A DNA stretch of 64,000 nucleotides from positions 2,852,001 through 2,916,000 of the forward strand of contig JAHBBC010000001.1 of NCBI GenBank assembly GCA_019915015.1. Direction: 5' to 3'. A program made the position numbers and the translations under genes. Shown one piece after another: positions 23,194-35,053 of the stretch (the stretch's first letter is position 1; each line of letters opens with the position of its first letter). Below the pieces are notes generated by a model, which was not told the DNA's origin, searched no databases, and was given only the letters and a program-made list of their open reading frames with translations. Source of the stretch: Auriscalpium vulgare. Its lineage: Eukaryota; Basidiomycota; Agaricomycetes; Russulales; Auriscalpiaceae.

Positions 23194-23963
23194 TCAGAGG
23201 TTGAGGATCTGCAGGATCGAGTCTGCGCCGAGTTTCACGAGGACTGGGCTGAGCTCGACGAGCACACCGCCTAGAGCGGAGACGACATCGCCGAGTACAG
23301 TGCCGACGAGTTGCAGCACAATCTGCAGCAGGGCAAAGACCGCGCCACTAATGCAGTGTCAGAAAGCCTCCACACAACGGAGCCTGAGAACATGGAGCTT
23401 ACCAAAGCGGGCCGAGGCTCTGAACGATTGCGCCAACGAGCTCAAGGCGGCCATTCACGATCTCAAGGACGTGTCCCACCGCATGAAATATGAGGCCCAG
23501 GACTGCAGAGAGAAGGGCAACGAGGTCACCCAGGGCGAGCTCTGCAGTGCCATCGACTGTGACGAGGATAGTATCGACCGGTTTACCAACGAGAGCCTGC
23601 AACTCAGAAACCGCAGTCTGCACGACAGCGATGACCTGTGCGGAGACTTGTTCCACGACATCGATGGTGACGTTGGCACCGGTGAGGTAGTCTAAAAAAG
23701 GTGAGTAAACGACTGGAGTGCGCAGTGGATTGAAACATACCGAGTTCGCTAACAATGGGCGTAAGCTGGCCGGTCAGGCCCGTCAAGATGCCTGCAACAC
23801 TAGGGACGACGGCGTCGCGCTCTAGGATCGCAGGAACGTCTATGGGCAGGACAACATCAACATCTGTGCCCGCGACACCGGCGGCGACGTCGATGGGGGC
23901 GGCCGATATCATCGCAGCAAAGGCGATGGCAGCGAGGGAAGCAAGCTTGAGAACGGATAGCAT
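23194..23963 (-). CDS. small secreted Val/Leu-rich protein
   Basis: The ATG at 23963 gives a typical signal peptide (MLSVLKLASLAAIAFA...SAAP) with probable cleavage after SAA. Three exons run to the TGA at 23194, with introns near 23695-23740 and 23338-23395. The mature part, about 180 residues, is rich in Val, Leu, Ile and Gly in an amphipathic-helix-like pattern, with very few cysteines, so it is neither a hydrophobin nor a cysteine-rich effector. Related small hydrophobic secreted proteins are common in Agaricomycetes, often as paralogues, and their role is unknown. A strong TATA box upstream suggests regulated, possibly high expression. Confidence 0.75.
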
Positions 23964-24066
23964 GTTGAAAGAGTGTGATTTAAAGAGTGGATGTGTAGGG
24001 TGAGGAGCCCGTTAAGTTCAACCTGAGGGTGAGATTGCGATAGAGAAGTGAAGAGAGAACGCCAGG

Positions 24067-24074
24067 TTTATATA
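24067..24074 (-). promoter_or_regulatory. TATA box of the small secreted protein gene
   Basis: The minus strand reads TATATAAA about 105 bases upstream of the ATG at 23963, a normal distance for a fungal TATA box plus a short leader. Confidence 0.6.
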
Positions 24075-25130
24075 CAGCCAGCGGAGCGCGCTCCACCCTC
24101 AATTTGTCGTGAAAATTTGTTCTGCGCCGGCGGAATTATACTCTGTAGGTATAGCAGGGTCGTCAGCGCCACGCTGGCTTCGGAGAAGGGCACGGTGAAA
24201 CATACTGTGACCAAGAGCTTGGCTTGTGGATGCGTCATGACACAAAATATAACACACAGTGGATACACGCTTAAATTTAAGAGGCAGAAGACTGGGATGC
24301 GCGGTGTTGGTTACTATGACACCGGCCCCGTGCACCATGATGCGAAGAAAGAACAGTTAGCGAACACTTGAGCGTTGCCACCATTGGCCCAGCGGTGCTT
24401 CGCCGATCATTACCCCCGGAGATCGGCAAGCGTCTTGCTCCACAATGATCAACGTTTCGCACCCGTTTTACGCATTCACGTACTCACCTTCACAAACGGG
24501 GCCGCGTTGTGCTGCCGGAGCGCTCGGCTAGGCTGATGCGCCTCGCAACCAGGCTCCAACGGAATCGCAAGCGAGCGAAGGACTCAAGCTGTAGCGAGAA
24601 GGCCACAGGATTAGACACAGATTATGACCTCCGTTATCGGAGCAGAAGAGAGCAGATCATGAGCGCAACATGTGACACTGTGTCAAAGTACCGACAACAG
24701 TCAGATAGGTCGTTCGACTTCAACACAACTGTAGATGCCTACCACAGATATAGTCAATCCAGATACACCTGGTAAAACGTATCAGCAAAAGGCAAGTGAT
24801 GTGAAGATTAAGTAGACACGCTTGAGATTTGCGCGCATGCAACCAAGCTCGACATCAGTCAGTTGCATAGCTTGTGCATGAGACATGCGGGAAGGTGGGC
24901 AGTTCGCGTCGTTTATATAGTGACTTCCGATTCTGTCTTCTGGGTAATAGTGCTGAGACGAGATTATCGTGTGAGTGAGGTTGAACTTCTGCTTACATGA
25001 CGATAGAGGCTGTTGGACAACACGACCAAACTGAAGCGGCCCGGTCGGCCACAGCGCGAGGCTGCCAAGCCACCTGCAGCGGAACGTCACACCAACTGCC
25101 TTATCCTTATTCCTAGACCGCCAGGAAGAC
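24075..25130. other. intergenic, about 1 kb, no gene supported
   Basis: Frames of up to about 115 codons occur on both strands but without domain, splice or codon-order support. The right end is the upstream region of the hydrolase gene at 25131. Confidence 0.5.
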
Positions 25131-26788
25131 ATGTCGAACTTATTCCCCAGCTTGGAGACGTTTGCGAAGGTATGTTGTCTGCGCAGCTTCCACCGTAGCG
25201 TCGCTCACGCTGCTCACTCCAGGGCTCTGCTGCCACTGCAGCTGGCCTCAGTACAATCGGTACGCGCCGGTGTCTCCTCGCGTATAGTAGACGCTGATCA
25301 TATTTTAGGAATGGGCCTACTGTACTATGGGCAAAACTTTCTCATATACCCTAGCGCATTCCCACAGGGTTCGCGAGAGAGTGAGCATATCATTTGCGAT
25401 GCCGACTGTACAACACTTGATCTTACCGAAAGTTTCAGATGTTCCAGTACCCACCGACTTCTCCCTTCCATACTCTGATGTCACCCTTACAACCGCCGAC
25501 ACTGTCAAGGTCAAAGCCTATCTCCTCGCGCAGCGCCCAAAGCTCCACATCAATGGCGAGACACGAATAGAATGGGACGATGATGAGGATGGCGACGCGG
25601 AAGAGGTACGTACGCCCTCATATCAAAGCTGACAAGCGTGACACCAGCTTTCAGTTTGCTGCTACGCGTCCCACGGTACTCATGTTCCATGGCAATGGCG
25701 GGAACCACGGGCACCGTATTCCGCTCGCGAAGGTATTTTATCTGAAGATGCGGTGCAATGTGCTCATGCTATCGTATCGCGGGTGCGTCTCGGGAGAATA
25801 CAGTTCATACCTCTGTCTCACGCGAGCTTACAGGTATGGCCTATCAGAGGGCACGCCGTCTGAGAAGGGCTTGCAGATGGATGCGCAAACTGCTCTCGAC
25901 TACGTTTTGGCCCATGAGTATTTGTCCCGGACACCCATTGTGAGTGTCATTCGTGTGCCCTGCGCCTTCTGTACTGAACTTCCTCCCTCCAGATTCTCTA
26001 CGGACAATCAATAGGGGGTGCAGTTGCGATTCACCTGGCTAGCCAGAATCGACAAATTGTCCGTCTGACCCTCCTCGTATCATGCTCTCACTCACTTGGG
26101 CCCGCAGATCACAGCTCTCGTACTTGAGAATACCTTCATGTCCCTTCCCCGCCTTATCCCGACGGCACTTCCATGGCTCGGACCTTTTTCCTTCCTCTGT
26201 CATCAGAAATGGGAGTCGTACCTGAAGGTTTGTGCTCTGATGCCCGCTCTCCTGGGCTTGCCATCCTGACCTCGTGCCTTCAGGTCCCCAAAATTCCTAA
26301 GGAGATCCCGATCCTCATGCTGGGTGGTATGCAGGACGAGGTCGTCCCGCGGGTGCATATGCAGGAGCTTTGGGCCCTCGTACGCAACCGCGGGCGAGAG
26401 CCATCGGCCGAGAAGCCATCCGATTCAAGCGAGTCGTCGTCGGCATCGATCAAAGCTATTGCTGCCGGCCGTGCGTCCGCCGCGTCATCACCGACGAAGG
26501 CCTCTGCGCCCGGAGAGCCCAGGAAAGAGATCAAGACAGGTGGTGTGCACGAAACTCATGCCGGAGAACGTGGGACCCCTCACAAAGAAGTGGACGGCGA
26601 CAATATATACCTGGAATTTCCAGAGGGCACACACAGTGAGGATTCAATCTGCCCCCGGGCGTCTTGTCTTCACTTGAAGGCGCTAATGTTCGTCTGGTCT
26701 AGATGATACATGCGTCCAGCCAGGGTACTGGACTGCCGTTGCAGAGTTCGTCGCGAACCTCAGTCCCGACAAGCGTGGAGACCACTAA
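25131..26788 (+). CDS. bem46: BEM46/ABHD13-family alpha/beta hydrolase
   Basis: The ATG at 25131 begins a very short first exon (13 codons), and several short exons follow up to the TAA at 26786. In order they encode a hydrophobic start, a YYGQN(F)LIYPSAFP segment typical of the family, VPVPTDFSLPY, the oxyanion-type FHGNGGN block, the nucleophile elbow GQSIGGA (~26010), the LENTFMSLP block, a DEVVP block carrying the acid residue, and a GTHND end (His; formed across an intron at ~26632). Ser, Asp and His are all present. Between the Asp and His lies an unusual ~80-residue Ser/Ala/Lys-rich insert (26400-26580) that the compact family core lacks. In fungi BEM46 sits at ER or eisosome-like membranes and affects polarity; the substrate is unknown. 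Confidence 0.85.
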
Positions 26789-27243
26789 GCGCCAGAAACC
26801 TGCCTTCATCCGTTATATTGTCGAGTCTGCCCTGTATCCATTGCACCGTGTGGTCTGTTCTTCGCTACTTATGCATTTCTTCCTCTTTGTTAGAACACCG
26901 GACGCTCTAGCCCGCCTCTTTGTGCGTTGACGGTCTGTTGTTTGATGTTTCTCGTGTTGTAATCAGCCACGGTTGCTGATAAACGACTTCCGTGCAATCG
27001 AATATGGCTCTCAGTCGACGCCCCGCCGTCCTGCATTCACCGCTTCGATGCGACGATCGAGGCCGAATGAAGGTGACATCGGTGCTGATACAAATTCAAT
27101 CATAGCTGTCAAGTATGCAATCAAAACGTCATACATATCTTACACCTGTTTACTCGTCGCGCATGGGGTGGAAGAAACCGAAAATAATGATAACCGCCAT
27201 AAAAAGTCGTCGCATCCTCGTCAAGTAGATAAACAGTCCACCC
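26789..27243. other. convergent 3' region between bem46 and ase1
   Basis: No gene is supported. The sequence is AT-richer with A/T runs, as expected for two facing 3' ends. Confidence 0.5.
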
Positions 27244-29648
27244 TTAATCCTCTTCCTCTTCCTTCAAGCCGTCGACAAAGCCTCCGTACCGGGACGGTCC
27301 AGGGGCCCAGGGTCCATCTGTGCTGGCTCGTGGTCGGAAGCTCTCCCGCCTGGCTCGCGCCGCTTTCCGTGCCACAGAACTACCCAGCGCCGCTCCCGAC
27401 GCCGATCGATACGAGGCACCCAGATTCGCATGCGACGAGACAGACGAAGCCGGCCTGAACACGCTGCTGCTCAGCTTCTCTTGGGCATGTGGCTGCGGCA
27501 TCTGTGCAGAAGGCACGCGGCCATGGCCCAGCGCATGTTGCTGCGTGCCCGGTTTCGGCACGGGGACTGGTCGAGGCAGTGATCCGGATGGTATGCGACT
27601 GGGCACAGGCATCGCAATCTTGGTCTCCGCGTCGCCCAGGCGCGGTCGCTTGTTGGGTGCTGACTGCGAGCCGCTGTTCATGCTCGATGCCGACCGTACG
27701 GCTGGCGTGACAGTGCTCTTGCCGTTACCACGTGGTCCAGAGTTTGAGTAAGACGGAGTTGTCGAACGTGGTGGGACAGATCCCGCTCTAGTGCCGGGGC
27801 GATAGCTATAGTTGGAGTTTGAAGAGTTCGCGCGACGGTTCTCCTTGTCCGAGGGTCCTGCCACCGGCGCCAAGATGTCGAGCATGCGGGCTCCAAATGC
27901 AAGGAAGGGACGCCCTGCTTCTGCTTCCCATGCGGGGATGCTAGTAATAAGGTCTTGTTCGAGCTACCGTTCATTCACAGTCAGCCTCGCCGTGGAGCTT
28001 CACAGGGGTGCAGACAAGTACGCACGCGGGGTTTCTCCTTTTGCACTCGCTTTCGCATCTTCTCCTCGCGCAGAAGTCGTCCTGGGTCACGAGGTCCGCG
28101 GCCCAAAAGTCGACTTTGGTCAGATGCAGCATTCGCGAGCTCTTTTTCTTCCGCGCATATGTCGAAGTACTTGCGAATGCCCCCGAGGAGGTGAGCCTTC
28201 ATCCGGCGCTCATCCTTCAGGCGCTTGATCTCATCTTCGTGGATAATGAGCAGCTCCTCGGTATGTTGGTCTGTCCGCGGCGTCTCAGAATGCGGAGTGT
28301 CAGCGCAATAGTGGCGTCGTCACTCACCATCGAAGAATGGCGTGAAATCAGCTCGCTCCTCGTCCCCTATCATCAGCTCGTCCCAGAGCTTGTTGATCTC
28401 TGCCCGCGCGTTCTCTACGAACGCGCTCATGCGTTCCCGCTTCAACTCCAGCATGCGGTCGAGCTCCTCTTCGTATTCGCGAATCGTGTCTTCCGTACAT
28501 CCGCGGTGTGCTTCGACAAACCCGTCCATGGCATCGTCAGGAACGCCCAACCTCCGCCAGAGGCCCTCCAGTTGATCGTACATTGCCTGTATATGTGCGG
28601 ACCGCCGCCGTTGCAGGTCTTCTAAAGATAAACGAGTATCGGCCGCCCATGCGAGCAATGTCGTTGTTGGATCGACACCCTCCAGCCCAGCAAGCCCTTC
28701 CTCATCGGCTGCTTCTCGCCAGCGAGCGAATATTTGTTCATAAGTGTGGGTGTCGATGGGGCTAGGTGAGTCAAGTATGAATGACGCGGAGGGATTTCGC
28801 GATTGCGGAGTCGGCGTCATGATAAATGGGTCGCTGTAGCCAAGAGAGGAGGGCGGCCTGGAGACCGAGGGAACAGCAAGAGATGAAGAAGTGGGAAGGC
28901 CGTCGACAGCCGGTGCCTCGATCCCGAGTTCCGAGTGCAGCCAATCGATGTGCACGAAGGTTGACGCAAGCTGGGTGAGCCGTTTTGTCTACGAAGGCAA
29001 TGAGACTTTGGGGGGTTGCGCAGTAGACGTCACTTACCACTTCGCCTTTACCTCGAACGAGCTCCTTCTCTAATCTTGAGAAACGCTCAGGAGTGACATC
29101 GCGGTGGGAGCCCGTGTCAGCTAGAGGCTGAGGTACAAGTATGTCCTCTGAATAGAAGTCGTCTCCAAGCGTCCGCGACATCGCAATGAGTCGGTTTGTC
29201 AGCGTAGACAATTGCTCTAGCTTTGTGTGGTACAACTAAGGATGGTCGAACAGGCGTTCAGAATCGAGGGCATGGCCGAATGAAGTAGACTCACCTGTCG
29301 CAGCTTCTCCTGTAGCGATGCCATCGTCTCATACCGACGGGGTAAGATTGGCTCCTTCTTCAGCTCTGCGACAGAATTCGCACCACCACCTAGTGCAACG
29401 CCGTAACGGTGGCACTCCTCCTCTACATGCGCACACCGTGCCAGCCAGTCCTGAACTTGCTTCCTCCGGCCATCGATCTGGTCTTCCACACACTGAGTCA
29501 GCGCATGTTGCAGATCGGAGAGTTCGTCGGCAAGTGCAGTTGGTGGAAGCCCAAGTTGCGCGTGCAGAGTCGGGAGGAGGTGGGTTTGAGTTTGAAGATG
29601 TGTATGCAGAGAGTTCAGTAACGACGTGATGGAGGGCGATGACGACAT
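27244..29648 (-). CDS. ase1: Ase1/PRC1/MAP65 microtubule-bundling protein
   Basis: The ATG at 29648 and TAA at 27244 bound about six exons. The N-terminus is helical and coiled-coil-like with a register of Leu and Gln (LHTHLQTQTHLLPTL). The spectrin-like microtubule-binding core shows the family hallmarks: WDELMIGDEERADF, then an EELL..HE.EI.RLK helix, KYFDICAEEKEL, DQSRLLGRGPRDPGRLL, EEKMRKRV, and AWEAEAGRPFL. The tail is basic, Ser/Pro-rich and unstructured, with an EEEED end. Ase1 crosslinks antiparallel microtubules at the anaphase spindle midzone and is a CDK target. It shares a 350-base upstream region with the divergent gene at 29999. Confidence 0.92.
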
Positions 29649-29998
29649 ATCCGCCCTCGTCTCCGTCTTTTTGTGGTCGGTGCGATACGGTGAGCTCGGG
29701 GTCGTAGCGGTCGTAGTGGAGGGAGATCCGCGCGCTGCTTAATTGCCAACTTCAACATCGGACACTCACGTGATGGCGACCGCTAGCCCTAACCCGACTC
29801 CAGGGCTCCGGTGCCAGTGCATGGCAGGCCTGGCACCTGCGGCCCGTGGCCGCTGCAGTGCGAGGCGAGTGAGGCTCTCCCACCGCCATCCCAGACCCAA
29901 CTAAGTACGCACAGCGTCATCCTCTCAATTCCATGGGGTGTTGAAACGCGCTCGTTTTACAGGCTCTTCAAGCTCTCTCTGCAGACTGCAACGTCATC
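29649..29998. promoter_or_regulatory. divergent promoter of ase1 and the oxoprolinase B-domain gene
   Basis: The interval is 350 bases. It holds the palindrome TCACGTGA at 29766-29773, a bHLH (Cbf1-type) E-box, and a CCCTAACCC telobox-like word at 29787-29795. No remnant of a HyuA domain is visible. Confidence 0.4.
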
Positions 29999-32216
29999 AT
30001 GACTACTCAGCAGAATTTCAGTGCGAAGGGTCCGGACCCGATCCTGTTGACCCTCTTCGCCAACCGCTTCATGAGTGTAGCAGAGGCAATGGGCAGGTCA
30101 CTTCAGCAGACATCTATCAGCACGAACATCAAGGAACGACTGGACTTCTCTTGTGCTCTCTTTGCTCCAGACGGTGATCTCGTCGCAAACGCTCCATTTA
30201 TCCCGATCCATTTAGGGTCTATGAGCTTGTGAGTCCTGAGGCACAAAATTACGCGCTGTCTGATGACTTTTTTCAGCGCAGTTAAATATCAGATGAACTT
30301 GCACCGAGGAGATCTGAAGGAAGGCGATGTCCTCATGACGAATTCGCCTCATGCAGGTGGCTCGTACGGGCACCCGTTCTCCGTCATGGCCACCATTAAT
30401 CCGCCACCCGTTCTGCAGGCATCTTCCTGATATCACAATCATCAGCCCCGTCTTCGACCCGCGTACCAGGGAGATTATATTTTTCACCGCCTCTCGTGGG
30501 CATCACGCCGACATCGGTGGCATCCTCCCTGGTTCTATGCCCCCAACGTCTGTGAACATTTTTGAAGAGGGTGCGGAGATCGTCAGCTTTAAAATTGTCG
30601 ATAAGGGGGTCTTTGACAAGAACGGCCTCTACGAGTACATGGTGGACCAACCCGCTAGGTACCCTGGCAATTCAGGATGTCGGAACATCCGAGACGTTGA
30701 AAGCGACCTGAAAGCAGTACGCCCTAACATCTTCTTCAAACCGTTTTCTTCGCTCAGTTTTATGGCTTCAAGCAAATTGCGGCCAATCACAAAGGCATTC
30801 AACTCATTCATCAAAGTGAGTTTCCTGGCCGCTTGCTCTGCCTTCCACGTGACCGAATTACTATAGTTGTCGACGACTATGGACTGGAGACAGTGCAGGA
30901 ATATATGTATCATATCCGCACGAACGCGGAGCAGTCAGTTCGCAATCTACTGCGTGACGTCGCCAAAAAGTCCGGCACGAATGTACTCACTTCCGTTGAC
31001 TACCTGGACGATGGTTCCCCGGTAGGCTCACCATCCTGTATCACTTCCGCCATGTCCTGAGAGTTCGAGGTAGATCTGTCTCAAAGTTGAAATTGATGAG
31101 AAGAACGGATCTGCCATATTTGATTTCGAAGGTACAGGCTGTGAAGTCCGCGGGAACCTGAATTCTCCTATATCTGTCGTCCATTCCGCCGTCATATACT
31201 GCATGCGCTCTATGCTTGACCTTGACATTCCCCTCAATGCTGGATGCCTTGTCCCTCTGGACAGTGAGTACAACTATACAACTACGAAATGACAGCCCGA
31301 AAATCCTCATCTCTTCGCCATCCAGTCCGTATACCACAAGGCAGCCTTTTGTCTCCTTCACGCACTGCTGCTGTGTGTGGCGGCAATGTCCTGACGTCGC
31401 AGCGCATTGTCGACGTGGTGCTGAAAGCCTTCCATGCGTGCGCAGCAAGCCAAGGCTGCACTAATAATCTCACTTTTGGTGCGGGCGGCAAGGACAAGGA
31501 GGGGAAAACCATTGCGGGATGGGGTTACTACGAGGTAGACAGTCTCCTCCGCAAGAAGCGTGCTGCTTAACGGATTATAACTTCCACAGACTATCGCTGG
31601 GGGCTCAGGAGCGGGGCCAAGCTGGCATGGAACCTCTGGCGTGCACACACATATCACCAACACACGCATCGGTGATGTTGAAATCCTCGAGCGCCGCTAT
31701 CCTGTCCTGGTGCACCGTTTTGATTTGCGTGAAGGCTCTGCGGGTAATGGTAGGTTCAAAGGCGGTGAAGGCGTCGTAAGGGAGCTTGAGTTCACCGAGC
31801 CCCTGCAGGTTTCCATACTGTCAGAGGTACGTAGGTTTCAGACAGGATGCCTGTCATCTGAACCGAGATATGTGTAGCGGCGTACTCGTCAACCATATGG
31901 GCTGGAAGGTGGTGCCCCCGGTGGCCTCGGGCGCAACACTTGGATCAAAGAGGCTCGCGAGTCAGATGGCGATATGAAACAGGATGAGAATACACCGTTG
32001 CACCGACGCATTAACATAGGCGGGAAAGCAACGGTGTTTATGGGCAAGGGCGATCGCTTGCTGATCGAGACTCCCGGAGGGGGCGGGTGGGGGCTGTCGG
32101 ATCCGGATGAATCAGAACTCCAGACGTCAGTCAAGCAGGAGGATATGGAGCACGTAAAGAAATGGGCGGCGAGAGGGAGCTTAGCTGAACGGGAAGCAGC
32201 GCAGGCTGGTTTCTGA
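29999..32216 (+). CDS. 5-oxoprolinase/hydantoinase B-domain protein, lacking the A domain
   Basis: The ATG at 29999 opens directly on the HyuB domain: [14 protein letters not shown] then [18 protein letters not shown]. Exons then join in phase through [29 protein letters not shown], the [15 protein letters not shown] segment, [31 protein letters not shown], and the C-terminal TPGGGGWG, to the TGA at 32214. Small introns fit at about 30230-30277, 30370-30414, 30716-30758, 30812-30866, 31022-31069, 31263-31323, 31534-31590 and 31827-31878. Fungal 5-oxoprolinase, which opens 5-oxoproline to glutamate with ATP in the glutathione cycle, is normally about 1,280 residues with HyuA first. Here only the B half (~690 residues) exists, and the upstream gene begins 350 bases away. 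It looks intact but truncated, and activity without an A partner is doubtful. Confidence 0.85.
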
Positions 32217-32366
32217 GAAAGAGAACTTGAAGTGCGTTCGCTGTAACATTGACTTGTATGTCGATAACTTGTATTTCAACGTGTATAATTGTTGTTGCTA
32301 ACATCACATGCGCATGAACACTGGCGGAACCTCAGACGGTTTCAAAGTGAGGTCGGTTGCTCAAGC

Positions 32367-34259
32367 TCAAGCTTTAGGGAGTGGAATATGCATCCCGAAT
32401 GTGGATAGAACATTCAAAGCTTCCTGGGTGTACGGTGGGTAGCGCAATGCCATCTGAGGGTCGTTTCTGCATGAAACAAGCATCAGTTTGTGTATGACAG
32501 AATGTGACAGACGAAGGGCTTACGCGAACGGGACGTTGACAAAGCCGCGTGTATGCGTGAAAGTATCAAAAGACGTCTTGCCTAGATATGCGCCGTCTAT
32601 GGCAAGATGACATCGCGAGTGTCAGCTACTCCGGGGTAATAAATTAGAACTGTGAGCAATACTTACAGCCTGACTCCCCTGTGCCGCCAAAAGGCACCTC
32701 ATGAACGGCGAGATGTTGATACGTATCGTTCAGACACAAAGTGCCGCTAGAGGTGGCTTCTAAGACTGATCGAATGAGGGTTGGATATACATGAGATCAC
32801 GGAGTATCATAACGGTGTCGAAAGAATTCTCACACTTCTGCTTGACGGCCTCATCCTCTGTGAAGACATAGATGACGAGCGGAGATGGTCTGAAAAAAGG
32901 ATCAGCCTCATTCGCGACCATTTTCTTGAAGTTCGCACCTGTCGTTGACGATTTGGATGGCTTCGTCGATGTCCTCTACTGGGACCAACGACATAATGGG
33001 CCCGTAAACTTCACTAAGAAATTGTGAGTATCTCTCCAGCCGTCCAGAGTAGATGCTACACATACTCTCTCATCAAGATATCATCCACAGACACGTCTTT
33101 CACGATCGTGATTTCCATCCTTCTTTCGCCTTCTACGCCGCCGCCAAGGACGATCTTCCCATCGGTGCTCTGGAGGAGGTTTGTCAATCGGTCCCGATGT
33201 CCTGGCGTTATGATGCTGCCGAGATCTGGTGACTTCAAAGGGCTATCGGGCCAAAACGTCTTGGCTACTTTTCCGAAAGCGGCGATGAGCTCGTCTTGCT
33301 TATCTTTAGGTACCAGGACATAATCAGGCGAGATACAGATCTGCATGGCATCAGTCCTCTACCGTCGGCACGCTACACAGTGTGAGTATGTACTCACCTG
33401 ACCAGCATTGGCCTGCTTTCCATATAATATTCGTTTCGCGGCCAGCTCAATGTTGGTGTTGGGATCGATTATGACAGGGCACTTGCCGCCGAGTTCCAAG
33501 GTAAGGGGCGTAACGTGTTTCGCGGCTGCGGCTGCAATGACGCGACCCACGCGGTTACTGCCAGTGTAGAAGATATGATCCCAGCGCAGCTCGAGAAGGC
33601 GTGTGGTCTCTTCGACCGCGCCATTTACCACAACGAAAGCCTCGGGATCGAGGTACTTCGGAATCAGCTCAGAGAGTGCGGTCGCGACTGTGGGTATCAT
33701 CTCCGATGGCTTGAGGACTGCCGTGTTGCCTGCAGCAATTACACCGACGAGTGGTCCGAGTGTGATGATGTACGGATAGTTCCATGGTCTGTGAGAGCGC
33801 AGGGGTGAGGATAAGCGCCAAGGTGCAACCCATTAAGTACTCACGTTATAATGAGGACAGCACCCTTTGGCGACTTGTAGACGGTTGTGTCCCAGTTAGA
33901 TCGCCACGATGGCAAGTCTGTGGGCTTTTCTGGAGCCGCCCACTCGTCCAATTTATCGAGCGCTACGGAGATGGCGAATACGACAGGACCAATATCGGCA
34001 ATGGTTACCTCTAGTCTTGGCTTGCCCAAATCAATGCGAAGCGCTTCGGCGAGCCGCTCTTCGTTTTCTTGCAGCAGTTTGCCGAGTTGGATGAGCTGCT
34101 GACGACGCCAAGCCAATGGGCGAGTTGCTCCTGATTTGAATTTAGAGACAACTCTAGCGTGGATCTACGGGATAAGGTGAGCAAAGCTAGGGGGAGGCAC
34201 TACACACCACAAACTTTCGGGATATCGTCAATATTGGTGTACGCCAGTTCCGAAGCCAT
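32367..34259 (-). CDS. class 3 aldehyde dehydrogenase (fatty aldehyde type)
   Basis: The ATG at 34259 and TGA at 32367 bound about nine exons coding for roughly 500 residues. Hallmarks in order: the PWNYP coenzyme motif, KPSE, FTGS-type FYTGSNRVGR, ELGGKCPVI with the general base Glu, the NAGQICISPDYVL block with the catalytic Cys, EVYGPIMSL, and a C-terminal HEVPFGGTGESGYG segment. NAGQ before the cysteine and the compact length are typical of the class 3/HFD1 group, which oxidises long-chain and aromatic aldehydes to acids. No C-terminal transmembrane tail is present, so it is probably soluble. It may work with the nearby P450 in aldehyde detoxification, but they are not in one transcription unit. 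Confidence 0.92.
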
Positions 34260-35053
34260 GTCGATGGTTGTTAATGCTGTGGATAGAGCAGCACGAGCAC
34301 GATCACAATCATCTCAGAGTTCCAAGGGACTTTAAGGATCAGTAAAGCGCTTAAGCCGTCCTCGTTTCGGACTTTGTAAGTTCATGATAGGCGATAGTTC
34401 GTCCTGGACCTTAACACGAGTTATACGACGAACGGCCAAACAATGATCCGGCGGATGTTGCAATATCACCGACCTTAGCGACAGGGAGTATTTGGCTGAT
34501 CAGGCCTCTGTGTGAGGTCTCGCATGGCGGGCCAGTACACCAGAGGCTGAAGATCGACCTCAGGCTAGTATGTCTAGCCTCCTAATCAGCGCCATCAGTC
34601 AGGCCCAGTCAGTGGCGGACCCAGCTTTTCGACGACTTGACATTGGTGACAGATGTCACTGACAGCGTGCTCCTCCAAGAAGCTCACTAGAGGCGACCGG
34701 AAGTTTCCTTCATCACCTAGTTGACTCTGAGAAGACACCAACAATCTGAGGCCCGCGTGGCCTACACAACGGCTGATTGTGCCAAATTTCCATGTGGTAA
34801 TTCTATGGGCCAGCGGTCGCTCCCTTTCGCTCCCACTCCTTTTCGTTAATACTACTAACCTGATCAACAAACACCCACCGTGATCCACAGTAATATGTTT
34901 CTTATCTCATTCCAGCCCCCTGGTATCCCATTCCGGGGGAAACGGTGCACAGGCACCTTCTCGTCACTGTATCGCAAGGCTATATTGCGAGCTATAAAGA
35001 TGATCCGCCCATCCGCCCCATAAGACAGGGATGATATCAACCAGTGACCGCAC
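34260..35053. other. intergenic, no gene seen
   Basis: The part near 34260-34480 is the upstream region of the aldehyde dehydrogenase gene. A minus-strand frame at 34888-34595 has no recognisable domain. Confidence 0.5.
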
